Below are positions 36,762 through 45,132 of a DNA stretch of 64,000 nucleotides, piece by piece. Made by a program: the position numbers and the translations under genes. Source of the stretch: Burkholderiaceae bacterium (GTDB lineage: Bacteria > Pseudomonadota > Gammaproteobacteria > Burkholderiales > Burkholderiaceae_C); assembly GCA_026125795.1 (NCBI GenBank), contig JAHCKM010000002.1:372001-436000 (forward strand). Reading direction: 5' to 3'. The notes below the pieces were generated by a model. It made no database searches, was not told the DNA's origin, and saw only the letters and a list, made by a program, of their open reading frames with translations. How positions within the stretch are numbered: the first letter of the stretch is position 1; every line of letters begins with the position of its first letter.

Positions 36762-37217
36762 ATGGTGGTTCGGCGAGCGAACAACGACGACACCGCGCCC
36801 ATCCTGGCACTCGTGGCGCAGTACTGGGATTCTGAAGGCCTCAGTGGGTTTGATCCTGCCACTTTGAGTGCACCGTTGGAACACCTGCTTTCTTCGCCCA
36901 CCATCGGCGCGGTTTGGGTAGCCACCGACGGGCAACGATTGCTCGGGTATCTGGCACTCGTCTACGTCTTCAGCCTCGAGCACCGTGGCATGACCGCAGA
37001 GATCGATGAGTTCTTCGTGGTACCGGATCATCGCGCCCTTGGTGTCGGCTCCCAGTTGTTGCGCCGGGCCGAGGCGGAGTCGGTGGAGCAGGGATGCACG
37101 AACATTTCGCTGCAGGTCTCAACGTCCAATCGCCGAGCCAGGCAGTTCTATGCCCGGCACGGCTACTCGCGGAGGTCGCGATTCCATCTGCTGGAGAAAA
37201 CGCTTGACGCCGTCTGA
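36762..37217 (+). CDS. GNAT N-acetyltransferase
   Basis: 151 residues: VVRRANNDDTAPILALVAQYWDSEGLSGFD, AEIDEFFVVPDHRALGVGSQLLRRAEAESVEQG (acetyl-CoA loop RALGVGSQLL about residues 92-101) and SNRRARQFYARHGYSRRSRFHLLEK. Substrate unknown. Confidence 0.9.
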   Translation: MVVRRANNDDTAPILALVAQYWDSEGLSGFDPATLSAPLEHLLSSPTIGAVWVATDGQRLLGYLALVYVFSLEHRGMTAEIDEFFVVPDHRALGVGSQLLRRAEAESVEQGCTNISLQVSTSNRRARQFYARHGYSRRSRFHLLEKTLDAV

Positions 37218-37286
37218 CCCTTCTTGCGCCCCACCTGCTACGGCTGGCTTCGCCGGCCTCCGCAAGCGGGTGAACTCTTGGAGCGT
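37212..37286 (+). repeat. attC remnant 70, R' lost
   Basis: R'' GTCTGAC and a recognisable stem (CTACGGCTGGC-TTC-GCCGGCC), but after GTGAACTC the R' box is missing and the next gene starts at once. Confidence 0.7.
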
Positions 37287-37793
37287 ATGACACCAACGCC
37301 GGCCCTGTCAGCGTCCAGCCAGGCTATTGGCCTTCTCGTCTGGCTGCTGGTGGTGTTCGCCGGCGCTGCCGTCGGTGCGTTTGCGTCGGCGAGTGCGAGC
37401 GAGTTCTACCGTGATCTTGTCCGCCCGTCGTGGGCGCCGCCAGGCTGGTTGTTTGGCCCGGTCTGGACGGTTCTGTACGCACTCATGGGCGTCGCTGCAT
37501 GGCTGGTTTGGCGAGCGCGCGGGTTCGGTGGTGCTCGAAGGGCTCTGCTCGTCTTCGTCGTCCAGTTGGCTGCCAATGCTCTATGGACCTGGTTGTTCTT
37601 TGCGTGGCGCCAAGGTGGCCTGGCCTTTGCAGAGATACTCCTGCTCTTGGCGCTCATCCTCGCAACGATTGTGTTGTTTTGGCGGGTCAGCAGGCTTGCA
37701 GCAGTGCTGCTCTTGCCCTATCTCTTGTGGGTGTCGTTCGCGTCAGCGCTCACGCTTTCTGTATGGCGGCTCAACCCAGGTCTGCTGGGCTGA
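37287..37793 (+). CDS. TspO/MBR-family membrane protein
   Basis: 168 residues with five TM helices. The signature is PSWAPPGWLFGPVWTVLYALMGVAAWLVWRA (about residues 49-80), then NALWTWLFFAWRQGGLAFAEI, as in bacterial TspO tryptophan-rich sensory proteins that bind porphyrins. TTGGAG precedes ATG. The reading frame is also open into the attC remnant. Confidence 0.9.
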   Translation: MTPTPALSASSQAIGLLVWLLVVFAGAAVGAFASASASEFYRDLVRPSWAPPGWLFGPVWTVLYALMGVAAWLVWRARGFGGARRALLVFVVQLAANALWTWLFFAWRQGGLAFAEILLLLALILATIVLFWRVSRLAAVLLLPYLLWVSFASALTLSVWRLNPGLLG

Positions 37794-37821
37794 GTTTCCT
37801 TTCACGTCACCCGGAGTCTTC

Positions 37822-38097
37822 ATGTCCATTGAGCTTCCAGACCCAGCGCGCAAGACCGCCATCGCCTCCATCGAGCGGTACTTTCGTGAAAACATGGAAG
37901 AGAAGATCGGCAATGTCGCAGCCAGCGGCCTTCTTGGTTTCTTTCTGGAGGAAGTGGGCCCGAGCATCTACAACAAGGCCGTAGCCGATGTACAGGAACG
38001 CCTGCAGATGCGTATCTCGGAGCTGGACATAGAGATTCATGAGGAAGAGTTTCAGTACTGGCGCAAGTACGAGCGCTCCGCCAAGGGCCGCAAGTGA
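37822..38097 (+). CDS. DUF2164 protein
   Basis: 91 residues: ELPDPARKTAIASIERYFRENMEEKIGNVAASGLLGFFLEEVGPSIYNKAVADVQERLQMRISELDIEIHEEEFQYWRK, a clear DUF2164 pattern. Function unknown. It follows the TspO gene by 28 bases without an attC between, so either one two-gene cassette or a lost site. Confidence 0.9.
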   Translation: MSIELPDPARKTAIASIERYFRENMEEKIGNVAASGLLGFFLEEVGPSIYNKAVADVQERLQMRISELDIEIHEEEFQYWRKYERSAKGRK

Positions 38098-38104
38098 GTT
38101 TGCG

Positions 38105-38111
38105 GCCCAAC
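38105..38111 (+). repeat. attC remnant, R'' only
   Basis: GCCCAACCCCATCC is all that remains of an attC left end between two genes; the next ATG is at 38131. Confidence 0.45.
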
Positions 38112-38130
38112 CCCATCCTTTGTCCGTCAC

Positions 38131-38610
38131 ATGCGAATCGAGATCGACGACCTCACTCGCCCGCAGGTTCACGCTCTGCTGAACGAGCATCTGGCCAACA
38201 TGTTCGAGCTCTCGCCACCCGACCAGGTGTTCGCGCTCGATCTGACGAAGCTTCGTGCGCCGGACATCACCTTCTGGACGGTCTGGGACGGTGACACGTT
38301 GCTCGGTTGCGGTGCGCTCAAGGAACTGTCGCAAACTGAGGGGGAGGTCAAGTCCATGCGCACACCCAAGGCACAACGTCGCAGGGGCGCAGGGCGCGCC
38401 GTCTTGGCTCGCATCGTGGATGTTGCTCGACAGCGCGGGTACAAGACGCTCAGCCTCGAAACCGGTTCACACCCCGCGTTCCTGCCGGCGCAGAAGCTGT
38501 ATCAACAGTTTGGCTTTGCTTACTGCGGGCCGTTCGGCAGCTACCGAGAGAACGCCAACAGTGTGTTCATGTCTCTGAGCCTCGGCGAACAGGTGGCCTA
38601 CAAACGTTAG
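38131..38610 (+). CDS. GNAT N-acetyltransferase
   Basis: 159 residues: MRIEIDDLTRPQVHALLNEHLANMFELSPPDQVFALDLTKLR, EGEVKSMRTPKAQRRRGAGRAVLARIVDVARQRG (acetyl-CoA loop RRRGAGRAVL) and LPAQKLYQQFGFAYCGPFGSYRENANSVFM, a common YafP-like subgroup. The last codons (VAYKR-stop) read into a cassette boundary scar, so the native C-terminus may be altered. Confidence 0.88.
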   Translation: MRIEIDDLTRPQVHALLNEHLANMFELSPPDQVFALDLTKLRAPDITFWTVWDGDTLLGCGALKELSQTEGEVKSMRTPKAQRRRGAGRAVLARIVDVARQRGYKTLSLETGSHPAFLPAQKLYQQFGFAYCGPFGSYRENANSVFMSLSLGEQVAYKR

Positions 38611-38612
38611 GG
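38595..38612 (+). repeat. attC scar: truncated left end joined to right end
   Basis: GGCCTACAAACGTTAGGG looks like R'' GCCTA joined to the right end CAAACGTTAGG with the hairpin deleted. It is followed by GACCGCAC, close to the usual CCGCAC extension. Confidence 0.55.
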
Positions 38613-38698
38613 ACCGCACGGCGTGCGCACAGCTGATCTGCCGCCGTCCCCATCAGGTTCGGGAGACGCATACGAGGAGATTCAACACCCTGCGCGTC

Positions 38699-38773
38699 AT
38701 GTTCAAGCCGCTCGCCGGTGGCACTCTGGCGCAATACCTCGCGCTGGTGGAGCGGGACCGAATGGAGGGCTAG
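38699..38773 (+). pseudogene. Short gene fragment
   Basis: A 24-residue open frame (MFKPLAGGTLAQYLALVERDRMEG) with protein-like composition that looks like the end of a longer lost gene. No ribosome site and no recognised family. Confidence 0.35.
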
Positions 38774-38793
38774 AGTCGGCGCATACTTGTCGC

Positions 38794-39123
38794 ATGGCCA
38801 TCGCACACGCAAGACCCGGTGAGGCAATCAATGTCCAGCCTCTGGGTGCGCGCCTGCACAGCGAGAGGACGGTGGCGTTGTTCAAGTCCGAGGATCTTGA
38901 ACTCATGCGCCTTGTGCTGCCTGCCGGCAAGTCGCTGCCGCCGCACAAGGTGCCTGGCGAGATCACCGTGCAGTGCATCGAGGGAAGAATCGATGTCACG
39001 GTCGACGGCAAAAGCCATGTTCTTGGCGCCGGTCAACTTCTCTACTTGGCCGGCGATGTCCTGCACGGTGTCGTGGCACTCGAGGACGCATCAGCACTGG
39101 TTACGGTCGCCCTTCGCAGGTAG
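38794..39123 (+). CDS. Cupin-fold protein
   Basis: 109 residues: LMRLVLPAGKSLPPHKVPGEITVQCIEGRIDVTVDGKSHVLGAGQLLYLAGDVLHGVVALEDASALVTVAL, a single small cupin barrel with motif 1 (PPHKVPGEITV) and motif 2 (PGDVLHGV-like), typical of metal-binding cupins of unknown role. ATG 38794. Confidence 0.88.
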   Translation: MAIAHARPGEAINVQPLGARLHSERTVALFKSEDLELMRLVLPAGKSLPPHKVPGEITVQCIEGRIDVTVDGKSHVLGAGQLLYLAGDVLHGVVALEDASALVTVALRR

Positions 39124-39216
39124 TGCCAGCCGCCGCCAGATCAGATGCCTCCACCCGAGCGGCCCGCAACGTTGTTCTTCCGTGTGGCATGGGAGATGCT
39201 CCAGTTTCATCGAGGT

Positions 39217-39243
39217 TCGGGCGGCTGAACTCAAGCGTCAGGC
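39217..39243 (+). repeat. attC remnant, right arm only
   Basis: TTCGGGCGGCTGAACTCAAGCGTCAGGC keeps the right arm and R' GTCAGGC followed by GGCAC; the left arm is missing. Confidence 0.6.
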
Positions 39244-39282
39244 GGCACAGCCGTCGTCATCACTCCTCATCGGACACCTGCC

Positions 39283-39633
39283 ATGCAAGCCATCAATCTC
39301 GCAGACAAGCTCGCCACCTTCGAAGGCCATTGGCAACCGCGTGTGGTCGGCCAGTTCAATGGTCACGATCTGATGGTCGTCAAGGTCAAGGGCGAGTTCG
39401 TCTGGCATACGCACGAGAACACGGATGATTTCTTTCTTGTCCTCAAAGGTCGCATCACCATTCGGATGCGCGAGGGTGACGTTGCCCTCGGCCCCGGTGA
39501 GCTGTTTGTCGTTCCCAAGGGAACAGAGCATTGCCCCGTTGCCGAGGAGGAGGCGCACCTCTTGCTCATCGAGCCGGTGGGAACACCCAACACAGGCAAT
39601 GCAGCCACTGCCGCACCGCGACGCGTGCTTTAG
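39283..39633 (+). CDS. Cupin-fold protein
   Basis: 116 residues: MQAINLADKLATFEGHWQPRVVGQFNGHDLMVVKVKGEFVWHTHENTDDFFLVLKGRITIRMREGDVALGPGELFVVPKGTEHCPVAEEEAHLLLIEP. Two His and a Glu-like residue of motif 1 (WHTHENTDDFF) and His of motif 2 (PKGTEHCP) can bind metal. Close to the widespread small cupins sometimes annotated as mannose-6-phosphate isomerase-like. Confidence 0.9.
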   Translation: MQAINLADKLATFEGHWQPRVVGQFNGHDLMVVKVKGEFVWHTHENTDDFFLVLKGRITIRMREGDVALGPGELFVVPKGTEHCPVAEEEAHLLLIEPVGTPNTGNAATAAPRRVL

Positions 39634-39650
39634 GCAGGAAGCGCGGTGAC

Positions 39651-39729
39651 GCCCAAGCCTTCATTGCTCCCCCACCTGCTGCGGCGGGCTTCGCCCGCTT
39701 CCGCACTCGGGTGAGCCCAGACGTTGGAC
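39651..39729 (+). repeat. attC site 71, degenerate
   Basis: 79 bp; R'' GCCCAAG, R' GTTGGAC; family A apex; right arm GTGAGCCCAGACG. Confidence 0.8.
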
Positions 39730-39741
39730 CTCAGACGCACC

Positions 39742-40167
39742 ATGTCAGACCTGAAAGCCATTGCCTACGTCAGCTCGGCGACACAACTGATGACTGTGGC
39801 GCAGTTGGAGTCCTTGCTTGTCGAGGCGCGCGACCTGAACCTTGAAAGTGGCGTGACTGGGGTGCTGCTCTACAGTGACGGCAACTTCATGCAGTACTTC
39901 GAAGGTTCGGAAGAATCCATGCGCGTGACGTATGAGCGCATACGAGCCAGCCAACGGCACAAAGACATCATGGAGATCCTGAACGAACGGATTGCCCAGC
40001 GCAGTTTCCCCGATTGGCAGATGGGGTTTGCACAGGCAACACAGTCCGAGCTGCTGGCGTTGTCAACCGCACGCTGGCAGAGGATGGCAGGCGAAGCGCG
40101 TGACTCATCGGCCGTCTCCCCGGGCCTTGCGCTTCTTCAGAACTTCTGGAGGCGTGCCCGCAAGTGA
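39742..40167 (+). CDS. BLUF-domain blue-light photoreceptor
   Basis: 141 residues: LKAIAYVSSATQLMTVAQLESLLVEARDLNLESGVTGVLLYSDGNFMQYFEGSEESMRVTYERIRASQRHKDIMEILNERIAQRSFPDWQMGFAQ. Key BLUF residues for FAD photochemistry are present: Tyr in AYVS, Asn in RDLNLESG, Gln in FMQYFEG, and the WxM region. A short helical C-terminus follows, with no effector domain, so it is a single-domain BLUF protein acting through a partner. Confidence 0.92.
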   Translation: MSDLKAIAYVSSATQLMTVAQLESLLVEARDLNLESGVTGVLLYSDGNFMQYFEGSEESMRVTYERIRASQRHKDIMEILNERIAQRSFPDWQMGFAQATQSELLALSTARWQRMAGEARDSSAVSPGLALLQNFWRRARK

Positions 40168-40168
40168 G

Positions 40169-40260
40169 GTCTAGCCTTTCACTGCAACCGACTCGCCAAT
40201 CCGGGGTGCGACAGCGGGCTTTGTCCGCTTGCGCCCTCGGGTGAACATCAATCGCGGGCG
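40169..40260 (+). repeat. attC remnant 72
   Basis: About 92 bp; R'' GTCTAGC, an insertion in the left arm, apex GCGGGCTTTGTCCGC, right end GTGAACATCAATCGCGGGC without a normal R'. Confidence 0.65.
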
Positions 40261-40292
40261 GCACCAATACAACCACGACCGAGGCTGCGGCC

Positions 40293-40739
40293 ATGTTTGC
40301 ATCAGCATTGCGTATCGCACTTGGGAAGGCCCAGGGCTGCGCCTCGGCCGCAGCCCTGTCCAGAGCGCTGCTGGCCGCCGAATCACTCGAGACGATTGAG
40401 GCGAACTTCGAGTCAAGCATCAACGCGAGCAAGGCCAAACGTGGTGAGAAGCCCACGAGGCTCTCCAAGTCTCGCCGCAGTCAGATTGATCAGTACACAG
40501 CCGATGGGGCAGCATTCCAAGCCCAGCAGTTGACTGAGTTTGAGACCGCGTTGAGTGCCAGTCAGATCGTCGCGGCGCTGGCGGCGGGGTTGGCCAGCGA
40601 TCTGCAGTTTTGGTCCAATGCCGCGAAGTACACCCACCCGGACGACCTGCCGGTTGTCAACGAACTCGTTAGCGCGAAGCGCGAACTTCATGTGGCGCTC
40701 AAGGCCTTCCTGGCCTGCACACCGGAGAGTGCTGCCTAA
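40293..40739 (+). CDS. Hypothetical protein
   Basis: 148 residues, soluble, helical and Ala/Ser-rich: MFASALRIALGKAQGCASAAALSRALLAAESLETIEANFESSINASKAKRG, then LSASQIVAALAAGLASDLQFWSNAAKYTHPDDLPVVNELVSAKRELHVALKAFL. No TM helix or recognised family. TAA lies in R''. Confidence 0.68.
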   Translation: MFASALRIALGKAQGCASAAALSRALLAAESLETIEANFESSINASKAKRGEKPTRLSKSRRSQIDQYTADGAAFQAQQLTEFETALSASQIVAALAAGLASDLQFWSNAAKYTHPDDLPVVNELVSAKRELHVALKAFLACTPESAA

Positions 40740-40809
40740 CCTGCGTTGCACTTGGGGTGCCACAGCGGGCTTTGCCCGCTTCGGCGGGTGGTGAACTCAG
40801 ACTTCAGGC
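40734..40809 (+). repeat. attC site 73, last recognisable site
   Basis: 76 bp; R'' GCCTAAC, apex GCGGGCTTTGCCCGC, right end GTGAACTCAGACTTCAGGC with R' altered to TTCAGGC and the crossover G replaced by C. Confidence 0.78.
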
Positions 40810-40825
40810 GTCACAGGAACACCGC

Positions 40826-41458
40826 ATGATCGAAGCGCAGTGGATGCTCTTTCTTCTGGCCTCGCTGGCTGTGATCGTCACCCCGGGCCAGGACATGATC
40901 CTTGTCATGTCCAGGTCGGTGACACACGGTACGCGCGCGGGTCTGGCGACCGCGGCGGGAGTCAGCATCGGTCTGGTCGGCCACACGGTTCTTGCGACGC
41001 TTGGACTCGGCGTGCTGCTGCGGACGTCGGAGTGGCTCTTCACGGGCATCAAGCTGTTGGGAGCGGCGTACCTCCTGTATCTCGGTGTGCAGCTGCTTCG
41101 CGCGCGCAGTGCCCAACTCGCCGCCGACGCGTCGCCTGCAAGGTCGCATCTTCGCCTGTTCGGCATGGGCGCGGCGTCGAACATCAGCAACCCCAAGATC
41201 GCTGTCTTCTACTTTGCCTTCCTGCCGCAGTTCGTCACAGCCGAGGCGCGGCACCCAACGCTCACCATCTTCGTGCTCGGGCTCGCGTTCGCGGCGCTCA
41301 CGTTTCTCATCAAGGGGCCGGTGGCCGTGTTCGCCGGGCGCCTGTCGTCTTGGTTCCAGTCTCGACCCAGGGTGCTGCTGTGGCTCTACCGGTTCAGCGG
41401 TCTCGTGATGGTGGGCTTGGCGGTTCGCTTGGCATTCTCGCGGCGCGGTGATACCTAG
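40826..41458 (+). CDS. LysE/RhtB-family exporter
   Basis: 210 residues, six TM helices. Signature at the N-terminus: LASLAVIVTPGQDMILVMSRSVTHGTRAGLATAAGVSIGLVGHTVLATLGLGVLL, then LLGAAYLLYLGVQLLRA and NISNPKIAVFYFAFLPQFV, typical of amino-acid or homoserine-lactone effluxers. AGGAA ahead of ATG. The last gene preceded by an attC; its own downstream attC is not recognisable. Confidence 0.92.
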   Translation: MIEAQWMLFLLASLAVIVTPGQDMILVMSRSVTHGTRAGLATAAGVSIGLVGHTVLATLGLGVLLRTSEWLFTGIKLLGAAYLLYLGVQLLRARSAQLAADASPARSHLRLFGMGAASNISNPKIAVFYFAFLPQFVTAEARHPTLTIFVLGLAFAALTFLIKGPVAVFAGRLSSWFQSRPRVLLWLYRFSGLVMVGLAVRLAFSRRGDT

Positions 41459-41833
41459 CCCTCGCTCGAACGGTCGGCCCAACGCGTGGCACCGTGGGCG
41501 GAACGCGCTGTGGCACGTTGTTGAACCGGTAGGCGGCATGTCCCGTAAAGATGTTCGTCTCGCTCGTGACGCTGCGTCCCGTGGTGTGTTTCTCCGGTGA
41601 CCGCGTGCCGAGCCGTGATGAGCACGCGCAGATGCACCATCGAGCTCACGAGGAGTGCTACATAGCGAACTCCGTGCAGACAGAGGTTCGTTGTGAGCCG
41701 CTGCTCGCCAAGTCGCGCAGTGCCGTCTGAGCTTTGGTTGCACACGCCCCAGGACCTCCAGGTGCGGCGGCATCGGGCTCTTGTCCGGGATAATCGTATC
41801 CGTGTGGCCGCCTGATCGTAGTAAGGTCAGCGC
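41459..41833. other. Intergenic junction between array and chromosome
   Basis: 375 bp without a supported gene. A pair GCCCAAC (41477) and GGTAGGC (41528) could be the last trace of an attC but has no stem. No tRNA, direct repeat or transposase marks the junction. A small open frame on the minus strand has poor composition. Confidence 0.5.
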
Positions 41834-42967
41834 GTGCGGCTGGCCGAGTTCATCCTGCGTGACATGGAGCCCATTCTGGTCGAGTGGGACGCGTTCGCGG
41901 CCACGCTGCTCCCCGGCGCAAGAGGCATGACGCCGCTCGCCCTGCGGGACCACGCACAGCACATCCTGGAGGCCGTGGCCAAGGACCTCGCCACGCCGCA
42001 GACCCGTCACGAGCAGACGGAGAAGTCCAAGGGTCGGGGTCCCAGGGTGGCGGGCGCCCCGCAGACAGCGGCCGAGTCGCATGCCGTTCTGCGCGCGCAA
42101 AGCGGGTTCGACATCAATCAACTGGTCGCCGAGTACCGCGCGCTGCGGGCGAGCGTGCTGCGGCTGTGGATGGATGACCGCCGCCTTGACCCGTCGGGCA
42201 TAGAGGACATCGTCCGCTTCAACGAGGCCATCGACCAGGCTGTTGCCGAGTCGGTCAGCCATTTCCATGTCCAGGTGGAGCGGGCTCGCAACCTGTTGCT
42301 GGGGATGCTCGGGCACGACATGCGCAGCCCGCTGCAGACCATCCGCTTGACGGCGTCGTACCTCGCTGCCCTCAACGCCGGTGAGCACGTGTCCGTTGCG
42401 GCGGCACGCCTCATCCGCAGCGGCTCGGCGATGCAGGCCCTGCTCGATGACCTGGTGGATTTCAATCGAACGAAGCTGGGGTTGGGCATCAACATCGTGC
42501 GGTCCCACATGGACCTCGCCGCGCCGGTGGCCGATGAACTGGAGCAGTTGCGCGGCGCCAACCCGCATCGACGGATCGAGCTGACCGTGTCCGGCGACTG
42601 TCGTGGCCAATGGGACGGGCGCAGGCTGCAGCAAGCGCTGCGCAACCTCGTCTCCAACGCCATCGCCTACGGGACTCCCGGATCGCTGATCCGGGTGTCG
42701 CTGCGCGGCGACGAGGAGGCCCACGTTCACCTGGAAGTGGCCAACAGCGGACAGCCCCTGGATCCGTCGGCGCTCGGCATGATGTTCGATCCGCTCAAGC
42801 GAGGCCCGACCGATGCTGAACGGGACGAGCGCAGCCTCGGGCTGGGACTGTTCATCGTGAACGAGATCGCGCGGGCCCATGGGGGTGAGGTGACGGTGCA
42901 TTCCCACGCCGGCGAGACGACCTTCACCCTGCGCCTGCCGCGCCACGATCCGGCCGCGTCGTGCTGA
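41834..42967 (+). CDS. Soluble sensor histidine kinase
   Basis: 377 residues from GTG 41834 (AAGG seven bases ahead). N-terminal RsbRD_N-like helical domain (about 1-125), HisKA with the phospho-acceptor His in LLGMLGHDMRSPLQTI (about residue 161), and HATPase_c with the N box (NLVSNAIAYG) and G box (SLGLGLFIVNEIARAHGG). No TM helices, so a cytosolic sensor. No response regulator is adjacent. Confidence 0.9.
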   Translation: MRLAEFILRDMEPILVEWDAFAATLLPGARGMTPLALRDHAQHILEAVAKDLATPQTRHEQTEKSKGRGPRVAGAPQTAAESHAVLRAQSGFDINQLVAEYRALRASVLRLWMDDRRLDPSGIEDIVRFNEAIDQAVAESVSHFHVQVERARNLLLGMLGHDMRSPLQTIRLTASYLAALNAGEHVSVAAARLIRSGSAMQALLDDLVDFNRTKLGLGINIVRSHMDLAAPVADELEQLRGANPHRRIELTVSGDCRGQWDGRRLQQALRNLVSNAIAYGTPGSLIRVSLRGDEEAHVHLEVANSGQPLDPSALGMMFDPLKRGPTDAERDERSLGLGLFIVNEIARAHGGEVTVHSHAGETTFTLRLPRHDPAASC

Positions 42968-43004
42968 GCGGAATCGTCACCCGACCCACGGGCGGCGCCT
43001 AGCC

Positions 43005-43712
43005 ATGCCTCTGCTCGGTTCGGCAGCCATGTTGTTGTCGTTCGACATCGACGCGGACGTCATGGCCGAACACGACCGCTGGCACACGCACGAGCATCTG
43101 CCCGAGCGGCTGTCGATCCCGGGTTTCCTGCGCGGCACGCGCTGGATCGCCACCGAGGGCGGCCCGCGCTACATGGTGATCTACGAAGTGCAGAGCCTGC
43201 AGACGCTGTCGTCGCAGCCTTATCTCGCGAGACTGAACAACCCCACGCCCTGGACGGCGCGGATGATGCCGCACTACAGGGGCATGGCGCGCGGTCTGTG
43301 CGTCGTGCTCGGCAGCTGGGGCTTCGGCCAAGGCGGTGCAGCGGCGCTCATCCGTTTCACGCCCGAGGAGTCCCGTGCCGAACCGTTGCGTCGTTGGTTG
43401 CTCGAGGAGACGCTGCCAGCGGTTCCCCACATGCCGGGCCTCGGCAGCGCCCACCTGCTGCAAGGCGCGCAGGCGGCGGCCATGACCAACGAGCAACGCA
43501 TCCGCGGTGTCGATCGCGGTGTCGACTGCGCGATCATCCTCACCGGATACGATCGCGACGCCGTGGCTGAATGCGCTGCCAGGCTCAGCGACGATGCCGG
43601 CCTGCGCGGCCGGGGTGCACCCGAGCCGGTTGTTGCCCTCTATGGCTGTCACTACGCGCTGGCGAGCGCAGAAGTGAACCAGGCCGCTGCACCGGAGGCC
43701 CGATCCCAATGA
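43005..43712 (+). CDS. EthD/DUF4286-like protein
   Basis: 235 residues with two ferredoxin-like halves: LLSFDIDADVMAEHDRWHTHEHLPERLSIPGFLRGTRWIATEGGPRYMVIYEVQ (HxHEHLPERL motif of EthD/DUF4286-type proteins) and a less conserved second half. The stop overlaps the next start (ATGA), so it is coupled to the downstream cupin gene. Function unknown. Confidence 0.8.
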   Translation: MPLLGSAAMLLSFDIDADVMAEHDRWHTHEHLPERLSIPGFLRGTRWIATEGGPRYMVIYEVQSLQTLSSQPYLARLNNPTPWTARMMPHYRGMARGLCVVLGSWGFGQGGAAALIRFTPEESRAEPLRRWLLEETLPAVPHMPGLGSAHLLQGAQAAAMTNEQRIRGVDRGVDCAIILTGYDRDAVAECAARLSDDAGLRGRGAPEPVVALYGCHYALASAEVNQAAAPEARSQ

Positions 43713-44200
43713 CCCGCACCGCTCCGATCACCGACGCCGACCCCAGCGTGGCCGAGATGGAGACCCGCGTCGCTCGTTTCCGTGACCTGAAGCCAACCGC
43801 CGACTACGTGGACTCGGCCATCCCCGGCTGCGAGCGCACGACCCTGCGGGTGCTGGGCCATCCGCCCGGGGCGCCTCTGGCGGCCGAGGGATTCCACATG
43901 AACATCGTGCGTTGCGAGCCCGGCAAGTCGGCGCCGCTGCACAACCACCTCACACAGGAGGTCTTCGTCGCGCTCACCGGCCGGTGGGAGATCTTCTGGG
44001 GGCCGCAGGGCGAGCGGCACATCGTGCTGGGCCCGTGGGACACGATCAGCATTCCACCCGGCGTCTCGCGCGGCTTCAAGAACGTGAGCGCCGAACCGGC
44101 CTACCTGATCGGCATGGCCAGCGGACAGGACCCCGGCATGATCAACTGGCCGTCGCAAGTGCGCGCCGCGGCGTTGGCGGTGGGCGTCACGCTGCCTTGA
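43709..44200 (+). CDS. Cupin-domain protein
   Basis: 163 residues: FHMNIVRCEPGKSAPLHNHLTQEVFVALTGRWEIFWGPQGERHIVLGPWDTISIPPGVSRGFKNVSAEPAYLIGMASG, a classic cupin with metal ligands in LHNHLTQEVF and a Ser-Arg in place of the last His (PPGVSRGF). It may form an operon with the EthD-like gene, suggesting metabolism of a small aromatic or polyketide-like compound; this is inference. Confidence 0.88.
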   Translation: MTRTAPITDADPSVAEMETRVARFRDLKPTADYVDSAIPGCERTTLRVLGHPPGAPLAAEGFHMNIVRCEPGKSAPLHNHLTQEVFVALTGRWEIFWGPQGERHIVLGPWDTISIPPGVSRGFKNVSAEPAYLIGMASGQDPGMINWPSQVRAAALAVGVTLP

Positions 44201-44243
44201 CTCTCGCCCCGGTGGGTGCGGGGCGATCACGCGGGTGAACAGG

Positions 44244-44633
44244 ATGAAGAAGAGCGAAGCGAAAACCACCGCATCGGCCGCAGCGCTGATCGACGCCAGA
44301 ATCGCCGAGCTGGGCGACTGGCGCGGCGAGATGCTGGCGCGGCTGCGCGCCTTGATCAAGGAGACCGACCCCGGTGTCGTGGAAGAGTGGAAGTGGAGCG
44401 TTCCGGTGTGGTCGCACGACGGGATCCTTTGCACCGGCGAGACCTACAAGAACGTGGTGAAGATGACGTTTCCCAAGGGCGCCTCGCTGGCGGATCCGGC
44501 GCGCCTGTTCAACTCCAGCCTCGAAGGCAATGTCCGGCGCGCCATCGACTTCCATGAAGGCGACAAGCCGGACGTGAAGGCGCTGAAGGCGCTCATCCGC
44601 GCGGCGGTGGCGTTGAACCAGGCCAAGGCGTGA
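44244..44633 (+). CDS. DUF1801 protein
   Basis: 129 residues: LIDARIAELGDWRGEMLARLRALIKETDPGVVEEWKWSVPVWSHDGILCTGETYKNVVKMTFPKGASLADPARLFNSSLEGNVRRAIDFHEGD, standard DUF1801. GTG 44235 is an alternative start. Overlaps the next DUF1801 gene (GTGA). The two look like a divergent tandem pair. Confidence 0.88.
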   Translation: MKKSEAKTTASAAALIDARIAELGDWRGEMLARLRALIKETDPGVVEEWKWSVPVWSHDGILCTGETYKNVVKMTFPKGASLADPARLFNSSLEGNVRRAIDFHEGDKPDVKALKALIRAAVALNQAKA

Positions 44634-45088
44634 AGACCAGGGCCCGCACCGGCCAGTCGTCCAAGGCTTCGGCGGCCGCCGGCCCGGTGCTGCTCTCAGG
44701 CGGCAACCCGCAGATCGCCAAGGGATATGGCGACGCGCCGGTGCAGGCCTATATCGCCGCCATGCCCGGCTGGAAGAGCGATCTCGGCCGCCGGCTCGAC
44801 GCGCTGATCACGCGCACCGTCCCCGAGGTGCGCAAGGCCGTCAAGTACAACTCGCCGCTGTACGGCGTGGAGGGTGAGGGCCGGGGCTGGTTCCTCGGCA
44901 TCCATTGCTTCACGCGATACGTCAAGGTCACGTTCTTCCGCGGCGCGTCGCTGCAGCCGCCACCGCCTGGGCCATCGAAGCAAAAGGACGTGCGCCACCT
45001 CGACCTGCACGAGAGCGACCCGCTCGACGAAGCGCAGTTCGCGGCCTGGGTCCGGCAAGCCAGCCGGCTGCCGGGCGAGAAGCTCTGA
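44630..45088 (+). CDS. DUF1801 protein
   Basis: 152 residues: VQAYIAAMPGWKSDLGRRLDALITRTVPEVRKAVKYNSPLYGVEGEGRGWFLGIHCFTRYVKVTFFRGASLQPPPPGPSKQKDVRHLDLHESDPLD. Family relative of the upstream gene and of the cassette gene at 5728-6141, with GTG start overlapping the upstream stop. Function unknown. Confidence 0.88.
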   Translation: MKTRARTGQSSKASAAAGPVLLSGGNPQIAKGYGDAPVQAYIAAMPGWKSDLGRRLDALITRTVPEVRKAVKYNSPLYGVEGEGRGWFLGIHCFTRYVKVTFFRGASLQPPPPGPSKQKDVRHLDLHESDPLDEAQFAAWVRQASRLPGEKL

Positions 45089-45132
45089 GGCCCCACCGGC
45101 GACGCGGGAACCGTTCTTGCCGCCCGCATCCC

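Noticed and set aside
41477-41534. Possible last attC trace (GCCCAAC ... GGTAGGC)
   Set aside because: Spacing is roughly right but there is no stem and no end match with the preceding cassette.
40811-42946. 711-codon open frame on the minus strand
   Set aside because: Antisense to the LysE and histidine kinase genes, with biased composition and no family motifs; high GC explains it.
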